Below are positions 8,926-17,849 of a DNA stretch of 64,000 nt, one piece after another. The stretch is from Leptospira venezuelensis. Its GTDB lineage: Bacteria; Spirochaetota; Leptospiria; Leptospirales; Leptospiraceae. The stretch lies in the NCBI RefSeq assembly GCF_002150035.1, contig NZ_NETS01000007.1, forward strand, positions 1 through 64,000. Reading direction: 5' to 3'. The notes beneath the pieces were generated by a model. That model worked only from the letters and a program-made list of their open reading frames with translations, was not told the DNA's origin and searched no databases. The translations under genes were made by a program, and so were the position numbers. Numbering within the stretch: the first letter of the stretch is position 1; each line of letters starts with the position of its first letter.

Positions 8926-9669
8926 ATGGCGAAAATTCGACTTCGCATTTTTGCTGGGCCTAATGGATCGGGTAAAACAACATTCATTCAAAATTTTCCG
9001 GAATTCGGAGAGAATATAAAATTAGGAGTTTATATCAACGCCGATGATATTGAAGCCCTTCTTAAAAAAGACCGAATATTAAATTTCGCTCATTATAAGA
9101 TTTCTGTTTCGACCGAGGAAATACAGGATTACTTTAAAAAATCTCAATTTTCACCAATCAAAAGTAGTCAGCCAAATTTATGGGAATCATTTGAATGTCG
9201 AGATGGACACTTAGAAGTAATTCCAAGTCAGATTATTGATTCATATATTGCAGCAGATCTTGCAGAATTCCTTAGGCTAACCATGATAAAAAATAAAATT
9301 TCTTTTTCATTCGAAACCGTTATGAGTGATCACCGAAAAATCGATTTAATTAAGTATGCTAAATCAAATGGATATAAGATATATTTGTATTACTTTTGCA
9401 CGGAAGATCCGGAGATCAATATCAATCGAGTTGAAAATCGGGTAGGCCAAAATGGGCATGGAGTTCCGGAAGATAAGATTCGAAGTAGGTATAAGGCAAG
9501 TTTAGGAAACCTAAAGGAAGTAGTATCCTTATCTGATCGTACTTACCTATTTGATTCTACGGAACAATATGCTTACTTATTTTCTGAAATCACGGATGGC
9601 AAGCATGTGAAGATTTTCGATGTAAATAAAGTCCCAAATTGGTTCTCTGATACATTGGGACCTGGATGA
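8926..9669 (+). CDS. Zeta-toxin-like P-loop kinase
   Basis: A 247-residue P-loop kinase of the zeta-toxin/AAA_33 type. Walker A GPNGSGKTT is at 11-19, NADD at 38-41 is the zeta substrate/metal motif, SFETVMS follows, and RVENRVGQNGHGVPEDKIRSRY carries the arginines of the lid. Zeta toxins phosphorylate UDP-N-acetylglucosamine and block cell-wall synthesis, but many chromosomal homologs have other or unknown substrates, so toxicity is not certain. It is the last + strand gene of the island and converges on the second HARE-nuclease gene. Confidence 0.82.
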   Translation: MAKIRLRIFAGPNGSGKTTFIQNFPEFGENIKLGVYINADDIEALLKKDRILNFAHYKISVSTEEIQDYFKKSQFSPIKSSQPNLWESFECRDGHLEVIPSQIIDSYIAADLAEFLRLTMIKNKISFSFETVMSDHRKIDLIKYAKSNGYKIYLYYFCTEDPEININRVENRVGQNGHGVPEDKIRSRYKASLGNLKEVVSLSDRTYLFDSTEQYAYLFSEITDGKHVKIFDVNKVPNWFSDTLGPG

Positions 9670-9693
9670 TTTAATTGGATATGACCTAATCCA

Positions 9694-10584
9694 TTAATCC
9701 CACTTATCGTATTCGCTTTTAACTTTTCCTAATTTAATATCCTCTTCTACATTTTTCAGGAACTCCCTAAAATCCTTGTTACTGAAGGCAAGTCTATCAA
9801 CGGTATCTAAGTCGATTTCGTCTTTTCGATTAGCCAAAAAAAGGATTTCACTGTCTTCGGGATTTTTTGTGTCCAGTAAGATTATCCCAATTCCAAATGC
9901 TTTATTCAGTCTTGCAAGTTCGTCTTTGAAATCAATCTCTTGGTTTATTTTCGTAGCAACCAAATAGCCTTCGTTAGCCCATGAAGAATTCGAGACGGCT
10001 TGAAAGAAAGCCTCTCTTAAATTGCTGTATTCGAGCCTTATCTTCATTTCAAATGAATAGAACTTACAAAGTGGAGCTTTAGTTAAGGATTGAATGATTT
10101 GTGTTTCAGTTTCATAATCTTCAAATGTAAAATGAACTCCAACTAAATCCGGATGAAGCCATCTATTCGCACCTTTTGGGCTTCTACTTGAAATTTCGTG
10201 ATGAATAGTTTTTACGTAAGCATTAAAATGTGAGTTTGAGTAAACGAATTTGGCTAAATGAGGATGAAGACTACGCTCATTTAAAGGCGAATTTTCATCT
10301 TCTAAAGCATAAGATTCTAATTTTAGGATTTGAGTACGTATCATATCACCCCATCCAGTAAGTGCAAATCGAGTTGGATGTTTACTTACTTTTTGAAACG
10401 GAGAACGTGGGTTGTTTTTGAGACTAAGGTAGATTTGTGCAGAAATAGAAGCTTCTGGGGTCTTTCCCACCGAATCAGTCTTCCATTTTTTCTTTTCTGC
10501 ATGCGCCCACATTTCGGTCGCAGTCATCGGCTGTTTTGTTTCGTGCAAGGCTCGCTCGGCTACCTCTAGGAAGGAAAGAGACAT
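9694..10584 (-). CDS. HARE-HTH / PD-(D/E)XK-like nuclease, copy 2
   Basis: A 296-residue paralog of the gene at 135-953 in the same orientation. The N-terminal winged helix (MTATEMWAHAEKKKW) is followed by IHHE, WLHPDLVG with D146, and SFEMKI with E179 and K181. SNSSWANEGYLVA and FGIGIILLD then match copy 1. The conserved acidic and lysine residues support a PD-(D/E)XK nuclease fold. The two copies are clearly diverged in protein sequence, so this is not a recent duplication. It closes the island on the right. Activity and role with the type I system are inferred. Confidence 0.7.
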   Translation of the reverse strand: MSLSFLEVAERALHETKQPMTATEMWAHAEKKKWKTDSVGKTPEASISAQIYLSLKNNPRSPFQKVSKHPTRFALTGWGDMIRTQILKLESYALEDENSPLNERSLHPHLAKFVYSNSHFNAYVKTIHHEISSRSPKGANRWLHPDLVGVHFTFEDYETETQIIQSLTKAPLCKFYSFEMKIRLEYSNLREAFFQAVSNSSWANEGYLVATKINQEIDFKDELARLNKAFGIGIILLDTKNPEDSEILFLANRKDEIDLDTVDRLAFSNKDFREFLKNVEEDIKLGKVKSEYDKWD

Positions 10585-10827
10585 TTGAAGAAGAATATTT
10601 TAAAGAAATATAATTTCGTAAATAATTTAAACTGAAAGGCTTATTTTCTATTTTTCGGGCATACCTTAAATTTTGAAGTAGGATGAGCTGTGATATCGGT
10701 TAAAGCTGAAGATGTGACTTTGTGTAGCCCGACCACAATCTAGAAAACACAATTGAATCATTTCCTCCTATAAAGTGCCTTGCTTTTCTTTGCAGATCAA
10801 TCACACATTGATTGCAAAGGTACTTGG

Positions 10828-12252
10828 ATGGAAGCTATACAAAAAAACTCAAAGTTAGAATCAGAAAAAACTTCACTTTGGCGGGAATTACGAAAAGCAC
10901 TTACTGGAACAGAAGCGGATTATACTCAAATTTCGCTTGGTAAGGCCGTTTTTTTACTCTCTGTTCCAATGGTTTTAGAATTGGTCATGGAGTCTGCATT
11001 TGCAGTCGTTGACATTTATTTTGTAGGTTCTTTAGGTCCTTCTGCTGTTGCTGCGGTTGGGCTTACGGAAACGTATTTGTTCCTTCTTTATTCTCTCGCT
11101 ATTGGAATGTCCACTGCAGTGACCGCGATTATCGCAAGAAGGATCGGAGAAGGAGATAAGGAGCAAGCTGGGATTGCCGCAGTTCAATCTGTTTTCCTTT
11201 CTATACTTGTTTCATTACCTTTCGCTATCTTCGGAGTTTGGTTTGCGAAAGATCTTCTTATACTCATGGGAGGAGATCCCTGGGTCGTGGAGCATGGGTC
11301 CCGTTATACACAATGGATCTTCGGCGGAAATATCGTAATCATGCTTTTGTTCGGACTCAATGCGGTTTTTAGAGGCGCGGGGGATGCAGCGATCGCAATG
11401 AGAGTTTTATGGATTTCTAATGGTCTAAACATGATCCTGGATCCGATCTTTATCTTCGGTTTTGGTCCAGTTCCGGCTATGGGGATAGAAGGTGCTGCCA
11501 TCGCCACAAATATCGGAAGGGGAGTCGGAGTTCTATTTCAAATCTATCTTCTTCTAAAAGGTGGAAATCATATTAGAGTGCTTCGTTCTCAGATCAGCGT
11601 TCATTGGGAAATCATTTCGGATATAGTTAAGACTTCTCTTGGCGGGATTGGGCAAACTATTATAGGAATGACTTCTTGGATCTTTCTTGTGAGAATTATT
11701 TCCGAATTCGGAAGTGAAGCAGTAGCTGGAGCTACAATCGCTCTTCGGATCATGATGTTTACTCTCATGCCTTCTTGGGGAATGTCCAACGCTGTTGCGA
11801 CTTTAGTTGGGCAAAACTTAGGTGCAGGAAGACCTGATCGTGCTGAAAAATCCGTTTGGATTGTAGGTGTATGGAATATGGTTTTTCTGATCGGAGTTTC
11901 CATCTGCTATTTTATTTTCAGGGAATCTCTTGTATCGATCTTTACTGATGATGCCAAAGTAATCTCTATCGGTTCTGAATGGTTAGGGATAGTATCCTAT
12001 TCTTATTTTGTATATGCTTGGTGGATGGTAAGCGTTCAGGCGTTTAATGGTGCAGGTGATACAATGACTCCTACATTAATCAATCTGGTCTTTTTTTGGA
12101 TGTTCCAAATTCCATTCGCTTATGTTTTGGCGAAGGTTCTTTCATACGGATACTCTGGAGTATTCTGGGCAAGTATGATCACAGAAACTTCTGTCGGACT
12201 TTTCACTCTTTGGTTATTCCGAAAAGGTGGATGGAAAACTTCGAAGGTTTGA
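10828..12252 (+). CDS. MATE-family efflux transporter
   Basis: A 474-residue inner-membrane protein with about 12 hydrophobic segments in two repeats, the MATE/MatE layout (LSVPMVLELVMESAFAVVDIYFVG and RGAGDAA near the middle, FNGAGDTMTPT near the end). MATE proteins export cationic drugs or metabolites using proton or sodium gradients. ATG 10828 has AAAGG seven bases upstream; a longer in-frame reading begins at 10780 without support. The length fits the family. Confidence 0.93.
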   Translation: MEAIQKNSKLESEKTSLWRELRKALTGTEADYTQISLGKAVFLLSVPMVLELVMESAFAVVDIYFVGSLGPSAVAAVGLTETYLFLLYSLAIGMSTAVTAIIARRIGEGDKEQAGIAAVQSVFLSILVSLPFAIFGVWFAKDLLILMGGDPWVVEHGSRYTQWIFGGNIVIMLLFGLNAVFRGAGDAAIAMRVLWISNGLNMILDPIFIFGFGPVPAMGIEGAAIATNIGRGVGVLFQIYLLLKGGNHIRVLRSQISVHWEIISDIVKTSLGGIGQTIIGMTSWIFLVRIISEFGSEAVAGATIALRIMMFTLMPSWGMSNAVATLVGQNLGAGRPDRAEKSVWIVGVWNMVFLIGVSICYFIFRESLVSIFTDDAKVISIGSEWLGIVSYSYFVYAWWMVSVQAFNGAGDTMTPTLINLVFFWMFQIPFAYVLAKVLSYGYSGVFWASMITETSVGLFTLWLFRKGGWKTSKV

Positions 12253-12269
12253 TTATAGGCTTTGTTTTA

Positions 12270-12293
12270 GGCGTTCCTAATCGCGGGAACGCC
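12270..12293. terminator. Hairpin between convergent genes
   Basis: GGCGTTCC (12270-12277) pairs with GGAACGCC (12286-12293). It lies between the MATE gene and the convergent lipoprotein gene. There is no strong T-run on either side, so it may be a weak terminator. Confidence 0.5.
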
Positions 12294-12302
12294 AGACCTT
12301 TC

Positions 12303-12842
12303 TTATGGAATTACTTGAACTTGCACAACTCCTATGATTTGGTTCACATGCACTCCTGGAAAAGGAGCCGTATCTTGATAGGATGGTATTCGATAGATTA
12401 CATTTGCTTTGCCAGCCGTGGATCCTGAAACATTACAAATGGTAGGATTTAAGATACCACAACCGTCGAAATAAAAAATTGGACAGCTAAGAAAATCTAA
12501 AGGAACACCGTTGGTAATCGTTTCAATATTGAACGTTTGAGAGGTAGGGCAACCGGAATACGGATATTGGATACCAACAGAATAGCTACCGGTAGCACCT
12601 GCTTTAAAAATTACCGGGGAAGAAGGAAAACCTAGCCAACTTACCGGTTCCACTATCAAATGGGTCGATCCTCCTAATAAGGCAAGCAGTGGGCTATTAT
12701 CCGATTTGTCAGCTTTATCTTTTTGCGCAGAATCATATAAAAAATAAGTCCCGCATTGGACTTGTAAGAATATGAGTAAGATAGAGAAGATAATAGATGC
12801 GCGTTTCACTTTAAATTTCCAGAATGAAGCTGATCTTACCAT
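12303..12842 (-). CDS. Putative lipoprotein, unknown function
   Basis: 179 residues. A basic N-terminus and hydrophobic stretch end at LQVQC, a spirochaetal lipobox, so it is probably lipidated and exported. The mature part has many prolines and glycines and several cysteines (SGCPTSQ, DFLSCPIFYFDGCG, ICNVSG), suggesting a disulphide-stabilised beta fold. I do not recognise the family. Confidence 0.65.
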   Translation of the reverse strand: MVRSASFWKFKVKRASIIFSILLIFLQVQCGTYFLYDSAQKDKADKSDNSPLLALLGGSTHLIVEPVSWLGFPSSPVIFKAGATGSYSVGIQYPYSGCPTSQTFNIETITNGVPLDFLSCPIFYFDGCGILNPTICNVSGSTAGKANVIYRIPSYQDTAPFPGVHVNQIIGVVQVQVIP

Positions 12843-13074
12843 GTTCGTATATTTCGTGCAAGGCGGATTTTTGGTGTATTAGGAATATGGAACTGTATAA
12901 GGCATTTTCAATCGAGTTGAACGAGTTCTTATAATTTATTTCCGAGAAAATTGCTTGTTATCCCTTTATATCTCAATACGTTGTCGTTCGGGATTTAACC
13001 TTAGATTTGTCCGAAAAGATGCAAAATCGGATATACTAGATACGTTAGATGCTCGTGTATTAGAAAGGATTGTA

Positions 13075-14208
13075 ATGAAAAGATTGATCATTCTATTTGG
13101 GCTCTCGATTTTATTCTGCTCATGTTATATGCACCATTCTAATGTCCAGGGAGACGGGTATGGAGTAAAAACGATCTTTCGTAGTTCCGACAAGAAGTTG
13201 GAAGTCCTACCAATTCGATTGGAATTTCGACCTCAAACTTATGTAGAAGCGGTAAAACAACTTCGAGAGAAAGGAACAGGGGTAAATGTAAAAGCGGACG
13301 ATATCGCCGGATATTCGTCTCAAGAGATTATTTCGCAGTTTCGCAGAAGTTCCAAGTTCGTAGTGGACCCGAATGCAAATATAAAGATCAGGATCAGATC
13401 TACCGTTGATGAAGTGAAAAGCCCAGTCGTTACTATGATTGCCGGAATTCTAACGTTCGGATTTGTGCCGTTTATCTATCGCACATACGGAACCATATAT
13501 TTTGAAATTGTAGACACTGAGAAGGAAGAAGTATTAAAAATTTATAAATATCCGGTGGAGCATCGTTCCTTTATGGGATGGTATCCTATCCTTTTGGCTC
13601 CGATACTTTCTCTGTTTAATGATAAGATCGATCATTCCACTTCGCCAAAAACTTTTACGATAATGAGGGCGGCTTATTCTCAATTCGAATACGATTTCAT
13701 TAATGAAGTTTCCTCAGTTACAAATTTGGCTTCCCGGTTTTTTCGGACTCGGAATCACAATTATGCATTACTATTTTTGGATCAGCGGGTTAACGATTCG
13801 CAAAATTGGAATAATCTTCTGTATACAAGTCTGCAAAGCGGTTTCTTGGAGAATGGATTATCCTTGGTTGAGAGAAAGCGCCTGGATAAGGTAATTTCCG
13901 AGATCCAATTATCAAATTCCGGAATTACCGAAAATACCAGACTAAAATTAGGTAAATTATTAGAAGCGGATCGTTTGATCTTTGTGGAAGATTTTTCAGC
14001 TAAATTGTTGGGGAAGGGTAAACCGGCGGATATTTTCTTTTCCGTTCGATGTACAGACGTTCTAACCGGAAAGATCATTTGGGCGGAAAAGATAGAAAGT
14101 TCCATTTCGGATCGGTATTTGGACAATGATACGAATATATCAGAAGGAATGTTTAAAATTGCTACGGAAGCTTTGATCGAAAAATTGAGACAAAGTGGAG
14201 AGTTTTAA
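13075..14208 (+). CDS. Lipoprotein with CsgG-like C-terminal domain
   Basis: 377 residues from ATG 13075, which has AAAGGA six bases upstream. An upstream in-frame reading to 12955 lacks a ribosome site. The signal peptide ends LFCSC, a lipobox. The second half (LSLVERKRLDKVISEIQLS then LGKLLEADRLIFVEDF) matches the pattern of CsgG/FlgO-type outer-membrane lipoproteins. A hydrophobic stretch near residues 115-145 (VVTMIAGILTFGFVPFIY) may sit in a membrane. The exact substrate or role is unknown. Confidence 0.75.
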   Translation: MKRLIILFGLSILFCSCYMHHSNVQGDGYGVKTIFRSSDKKLEVLPIRLEFRPQTYVEAVKQLREKGTGVNVKADDIAGYSSQEIISQFRRSSKFVVDPNANIKIRIRSTVDEVKSPVVTMIAGILTFGFVPFIYRTYGTIYFEIVDTEKEEVLKIYKYPVEHRSFMGWYPILLAPILSLFNDKIDHSTSPKTFTIMRAAYSQFEYDFINEVSSVTNLASRFFRTRNHNYALLFLDQRVNDSQNWNNLLYTSLQSGFLENGLSLVERKRLDKVISEIQLSNSGITENTRLKLGKLLEADRLIFVEDFSAKLLGKGKPADIFFSVRCTDVLTGKIIWAEKIESSISDRYLDNDTNISEGMFKIATEALIEKLRQSGEF

Positions 14209-14234
14209 AGGAAGAAGGGCCGATTAGGCCAGGA

Positions 14235-14281
14235 ATATTATTCTTTCAGAATGTTTAATTTATATTCCGAAAGAATAATAT
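14235..14281. terminator. Bidirectional hairpin between convergent genes
   Basis: ATATTATTCTTTC (14235-14247) and GAAAGAATAATAT (14269-14281) pair perfectly. After a mismatch, GAAT and ATTC continue the stem. It lies between the CsgG-like gene and the convergent PF10118 gene. Confidence 0.7.
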
Positions 14282-14291
14282 GAATTAATTT

Positions 14292-15143
14292 TTAATACCC
14301 GTGAGCGGTCATGACTTTTTCAAACTTTTCCAGAAGTTTGTGATCGTCTTGGTCGTTCGGATGGAATCCAGGGATATAATATTCTAAAATATAAAAGATC
14401 ACAGCCCAAGCAAAGCCTGGAAAACCGAAGAAGAAACGAATGTCTCTAACGACTTGGCTTGGATTTGGAATACCAAAATAGAATAGAGCTCTGATTGTGC
14501 CAACTATGGCAAGCAGGCCCAGAAGTTGAACTGCGATAGTCATTCCAAGAATCCGAGTAAAATACCCTCCTCCGGAAGCACGATAAACGTCATATGCCAC
14601 AGCTTTATGCTCTAATTCTTCCAATGCGTGCCATTCGATTACTTTCCAGCTAATCGGATCGATCCAAGCTACACGTTTTTCAGGGAGAGAAAGTAAAAAT
14701 CTTCCGAGAGTTGCAGTAAAATGTTCCGCTGCTGCAGTGATCGATAGAGCAAGTCTTTTACCCCAAACAGGAAAAAGTTTCAGAATATTTTTTTCTAATA
14801 CGTCAAAGAATAACCAGCAAAACATTTTTTCATGACTGCGGAAATCTAAACCGATCTCCACAAATCTTTCATTCATTTTATCATGAACATTTCCGTGGAC
14901 TGCTTCTTGCCCTGCAAATGCTTTGATTTCATTTCTTAACGCAGGATCAACAACTTCGCTGAATGCTTTTACTGAACGTATAAAGAAACGTTCTCCTTCC
15001 GGAAATAATACACTTAAGCTGGAAAGAAATGCCGTAAAGAATGGGATGTTTTTGCCGAAACCTCTTTCCTTTGCAATATCTTCCAAAGGGAATTTCGGTT
15101 TACGTATTTTTGGCTGGACTCTAGTGGATGTCGCTTGGCCCAT
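14292..15143 (-). CDS. PF10118-type predicted metal-dependent hydrolase
   Basis: 283 residues. The family has ferritin-like helices with carboxylate/histidine motifs, seen here as GQEAVHGNVHDKMN and ALEELEHKAVAYDVY. These are consistent with a di-metal site. A hydrophobic segment (ILGMTIAVQLLGLLAIVGTIRALFYFG) follows, so the protein may be membrane-attached. The reaction is not established for most members. Upstream are 516 bases with two possible regulatory palindromes. Confidence 0.8.
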   Translation of the reverse strand: MGQATSTRVQPKIRKPKFPLEDIAKERGFGKNIPFFTAFLSSLSVLFPEGERFFIRSVKAFSEVVDPALRNEIKAFAGQEAVHGNVHDKMNERFVEIGLDFRSHEKMFCWLFFDVLEKNILKLFPVWGKRLALSITAAAEHFTATLGRFLLSLPEKRVAWIDPISWKVIEWHALEELEHKAVAYDVYRASGGGYFTRILGMTIAVQLLGLLAIVGTIRALFYFGIPNPSQVVRDIRFFFGFPGFAWAVIFYILEYYIPGFHPNDQDDHKLLEKFEKVMTAHGY

Positions 15144-15314
15144 AATATTCTCCTAATATAAAATCGATCTGGATTTTCGATTTTTCTTTCTCCATCCTTT
15201 TGATTTTCACCGCTCATTAGAGAATATAAAAAAGATATTATATATCGATTCGGACTATTTATCCATTCCTTGAGCTATCGTCCGATCTCAGTGGAATAGT
15301 TATCTTTTGAATCA

Positions 15315-15332
15315 TTGTAACGATTGCTACAA
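15315..15332. promoter_or_regulatory. Palindromic motif shared with 62931-62948
   Basis: TTGTAACGATTGCTACAA is an imperfect palindrome. A copy differing at three of 18 positions occurs upstream of the gene at 63038. It is 172 bases upstream of the PF10118 start. Probably a repressor site (inference). Confidence 0.4.
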
Positions 15333-15562
15333 AATTAGGTCAATCCTATTCCTGGAAAAATAACTTGGCCAAACTGGATAGGCTGCCCGAAAACAAGTAA
15401 ACACTGCTCGGAATTTGGGAGATTCTAAGACCTACTGGAGTTAAAGTTTACACCGCAAGATCAATTGTCTTTTCTTTCTATGGATATTGGATCTTTTGAT
15501 TTTCGCACGATTGATCCAAGGATCTGAATCAGAGAGGTTTCAATTTTTTCTGAATTCAATTT

Positions 15563-15591
15563 CTAAATATGACAAATTCTGTCATGTTTAG
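15563..15591. promoter_or_regulatory. 12-bp near-perfect inverted repeat, candidate operator
   Basis: CTAAATATGACA (15563-15574) and TGTCATGTTTAG (15580-15591) match at 11 of 12 positions with a 5-base spacer. It lies 69 bases before the GFA-family gene and has the size of a TetR/MarR-type site. Confidence 0.5.
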
Positions 15592-15659
15592 ATAGTATTA
15601 TTACTCGTATACGGATCGGAGATTTCGATCTAGATACATGGTCCGAAAAGGAGTTATAT

Positions 15660-16067
15660 ATGAGCCTCAAAAAATATTCTGGAAGTTGTCATTGCGGTGC
15701 AGTTCGTTACGAAGCAGATTTAGATTTAAGCGCTGGCACAGGCAGATGTAACTGTTCCTTCTGCAGAAAAGTCCGAAACTGGTCCATCATAGTTAAACCT
15801 GAATCATTTCGTTTATTGAGTGGAGAAGATAGTCTCAGCTTTTACGAATTTAATACAAAAAGTAGCAAACATCATTTTTGTAAAAACTGTGGTGTTAGAA
15901 CTTTCTCAAAAGGATATATCGAAGAAATTGGCGGAGCGTTTGTAAGTGTTGCGATTTCTACTTTAGATAATGCCGACCTAAACGAATTGATTGAAGCGCC
16001 AGTATGGTATGCGGACGGTTTGAATAATAATTGGCATAATCAACCTGTAGAGATCAGACATTTATAA
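15660..16067 (+). CDS. GFA-family (CENP-V-type) zinc-binding protein
   Basis: 135 residues with the family zinc ligands C10-H-C12, C30-N-C32-S-F-C35 and CKNCG near residue 80. The family was named for a glutathione-dependent formaldehyde-activating enzyme, but most members have no proven reaction; a carbon-sulphur lyase or glutathione-binding role is the usual guess. A strong ribosome site (AAGGAG) lies just before ATG 15660. The gene stands alone, next to a candidate operator. Confidence 0.88.
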   Translation: MSLKKYSGSCHCGAVRYEADLDLSAGTGRCNCSFCRKVRNWSIIVKPESFRLLSGEDSLSFYEFNTKSSKHHFCKNCGVRTFSKGYIEEIGGAFVSVAISTLDNADLNELIEAPVWYADGLNNNWHNQPVEIRHL

Positions 16068-16082
16068 TTTTCGATCTCGATC

Positions 16083-16177
16083 TGCGTTAGGGATACGTAA
16101 GGCGCGAAGCGGACCCCGAGCCGAAAGGCGAGGCGTCCGAAGCGATAGCGAAGCCTGGAGTAGCCCGGCCCGCGAGG
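16083..16177 (+). repeat. GC-rich intergenic repeat, copy A
   Basis: A block much richer in GC than its surroundings with repeated GCGAAGC/GCGATAGCGAAGC units. It shares the order TAG-GAT-CG, CGAAAGGC, GCGATAGCGAA and GTAGC with the reverse complement of 17850-17950. It is not coding. The two copies bracket the ABC-F gene in inverted orientation. Confidence 0.55.
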
Positions 16178-16320
16178 TTTCTCACGAAAGAGTCTGCGTT
16201 GTAGGAACTCCTGCTCGCGGGAAACGTCCGAATCCTTATATCTGTTGGAATTCCTACGTCAATTTTAGGTGAAATCTTGGACCCTTGGAAAACTTTGGTT
16301 TATAAAGAGCGCACTTAAAG

Positions 16321-17817
16321 ATGATCAAAATTTCTAATCTTCATAAATCTTATACTTCTAACTTATTGTTCGATGATCTGAATCTGAGTTTAAATCGGGG
16401 CGAAAAATTGGGTCTTGTCGGGCGAAATGGTCACGGTAAGTCTACTTTGTTTCAGATGATTTTGGGGAATGTGGAACCGGATTCTGGAACTATCACTTTT
16501 CCAAAGGGTTATAAGATCGGACATTTACAGCAGCACTTGAAATTTACTAAACCTACTGTGTTGGAAGAATGCGCGCTTGGTCTTCCTGAAGGTGAAGAAT
16601 ACGAGACTTGGCAGGTTGAAAAAATTTTGTCAGGTTTAGGTTTTTCAGAAGCTGATCTGGAAAGAAGTCCCGAAGAATTTTCGGGCGGTTATCAGATCCG
16701 AATGAATTTAGCAAAACTTTTAGTGTCCGGTCCCGACTTACTTATGTTAGACGAGCCGAACAACTATTTGGATATTGTTACGATTCGTTGGTTAGAGGAA
16801 TTCCTACGAGAGTGGGAAGGCGAGATCATTTTAGTCACTCACGATAGAAGTTTTATGGATAGTGTGGTGACTCATACTGCAGCGATACATCGTACTAAAG
16901 CGATCAAGGTCCAAGGTGATACTGATAAACTTTATAATCAGATCAATCAGGCCGAAGAAATTTATGAAAGGACTCGTTTGAACGAGGCGAAAAAAAGAAA
17001 ACAAGAAGAGGTCTTTATCGCTCGATTTAAAGCGAAGGCAAGTTTTGCAAGTCGCGCTCAGTCCAGAGTGAAAAAACTGGAAAAGCAAGGTGAGATGAAG
17101 GCGTTAGAAGAAATTGAAAGTTTAGAATTATACTTTAACTCCGCACCTTTCGCCGCAAGCCAGATGTTGTCTGCGGAAAATATTTCTTTTTCTTATTCAG
17201 GACAGGAACCCTTTTTAATTTCCGATTTTTCTTTGAGCGTTGGTAAAAGAGATCGGATTTGTATTATTGGTAAAAATGGTAAGGGTAAGTCCACTCTTCT
17301 AAAACTTCTCGCAGGGGAACTACAACCAAGTGCCGGAAAAATTCAAAAACATCCTGCATTAAAAGAAGGTTATTTCGGTCAGACGAATAAATTGAATCTG
17401 AACGAGAACGCGACTGTCACCGAAGAAATTATGAGTGCAGATAAATCATGCACCGAATGGCTCGCAAGAACTATCGCGGGTGGATTGATGTTCTCAGACG
17501 ATATGTCTTTGAAAAAGATCAAAGTCCTTTCGGGTGGCGAGAAGAGTAGGGTGATGCTTGGAAAAATATTAGTAACTCCTTGCCATCTCCTCTTTTTAGA
17601 TGAGCCTACCAACCACTTGGACATGCAATCTTGTGATGCTTTGATCGAGGCTATTGATGAGTTTGAAGGTTCTCTCATCATGGTCACTCACAATGAGATG
17701 CATCTTAAAGCCGTCGCTACCAAGTTGATCGTTTTTGATAATGACACGATCCGAATTTTTGACGGATCCTATGAAGATTTCCTCAAGGATGTCGGCTGGT
17801 CCGATGAAGATTATTAA
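16321..17817 (+). CDS. ABC-F family ATPase
   Basis: A 498-residue soluble protein with two ABC domains and no membrane segments. Domain 1: Walker A GRNGHGKS (34-41), signature SGGYQ (121-125), Walker B LMLDEPN (141-147). A charged linker follows (about 201-275, the ARFKAKASFASRAQSRV region). Domain 2: GKNGKGKS (317-324), SGGEK (404-408), DEPTNHLD (427-434). ABC-F proteins bind the ribosomal E site and help stalled or drug-bound ribosomes. The subgroup cannot be set by eye, so housekeeping and drug-protection roles are both possible. Confidence 0.92.
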   Translation: MIKISNLHKSYTSNLLFDDLNLSLNRGEKLGLVGRNGHGKSTLFQMILGNVEPDSGTITFPKGYKIGHLQQHLKFTKPTVLEECALGLPEGEEYETWQVEKILSGLGFSEADLERSPEEFSGGYQIRMNLAKLLVSGPDLLMLDEPNNYLDIVTIRWLEEFLREWEGEIILVTHDRSFMDSVVTHTAAIHRTKAIKVQGDTDKLYNQINQAEEIYERTRLNEAKKRKQEEVFIARFKAKASFASRAQSRVKKLEKQGEMKALEEIESLELYFNSAPFAASQMLSAENISFSYSGQEPFLISDFSLSVGKRDRICIIGKNGKGKSTLLKLLAGELQPSAGKIQKHPALKEGYFGQTNKLNLNENATVTEEIMSADKSCTEWLARTIAGGLMFSDDMSLKKIKVLSGGEKSRVMLGKILVTPCHLLFLDEPTNHLDMQSCDALIEAIDEFEGSLIMVTHNEMHLKAVATKLIVFDNDTIRIFDGSYEDFLKDVGWSDEDY

Positions 17818-17849
17818 GAAAAGATAATTTTCTTTTTTATGATTATTTG

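Larger units (their letters stand above)
15144..15659. other. Intergenic region between divergent genes
   Basis: 516 bases with no coding frame I can support. It contains two palindromic motifs (15315-15332 and 15563-15591) and presumably both promoters. Confidence 0.6.

Noticed and set aside
1..10600. Phage, transposase or attachment-site repeats around the defence island
   Set aside because: No transposase, integrase or matching direct repeats were seen at the two ends; the tRNA pair at 41.8-42.0 kb is far away.
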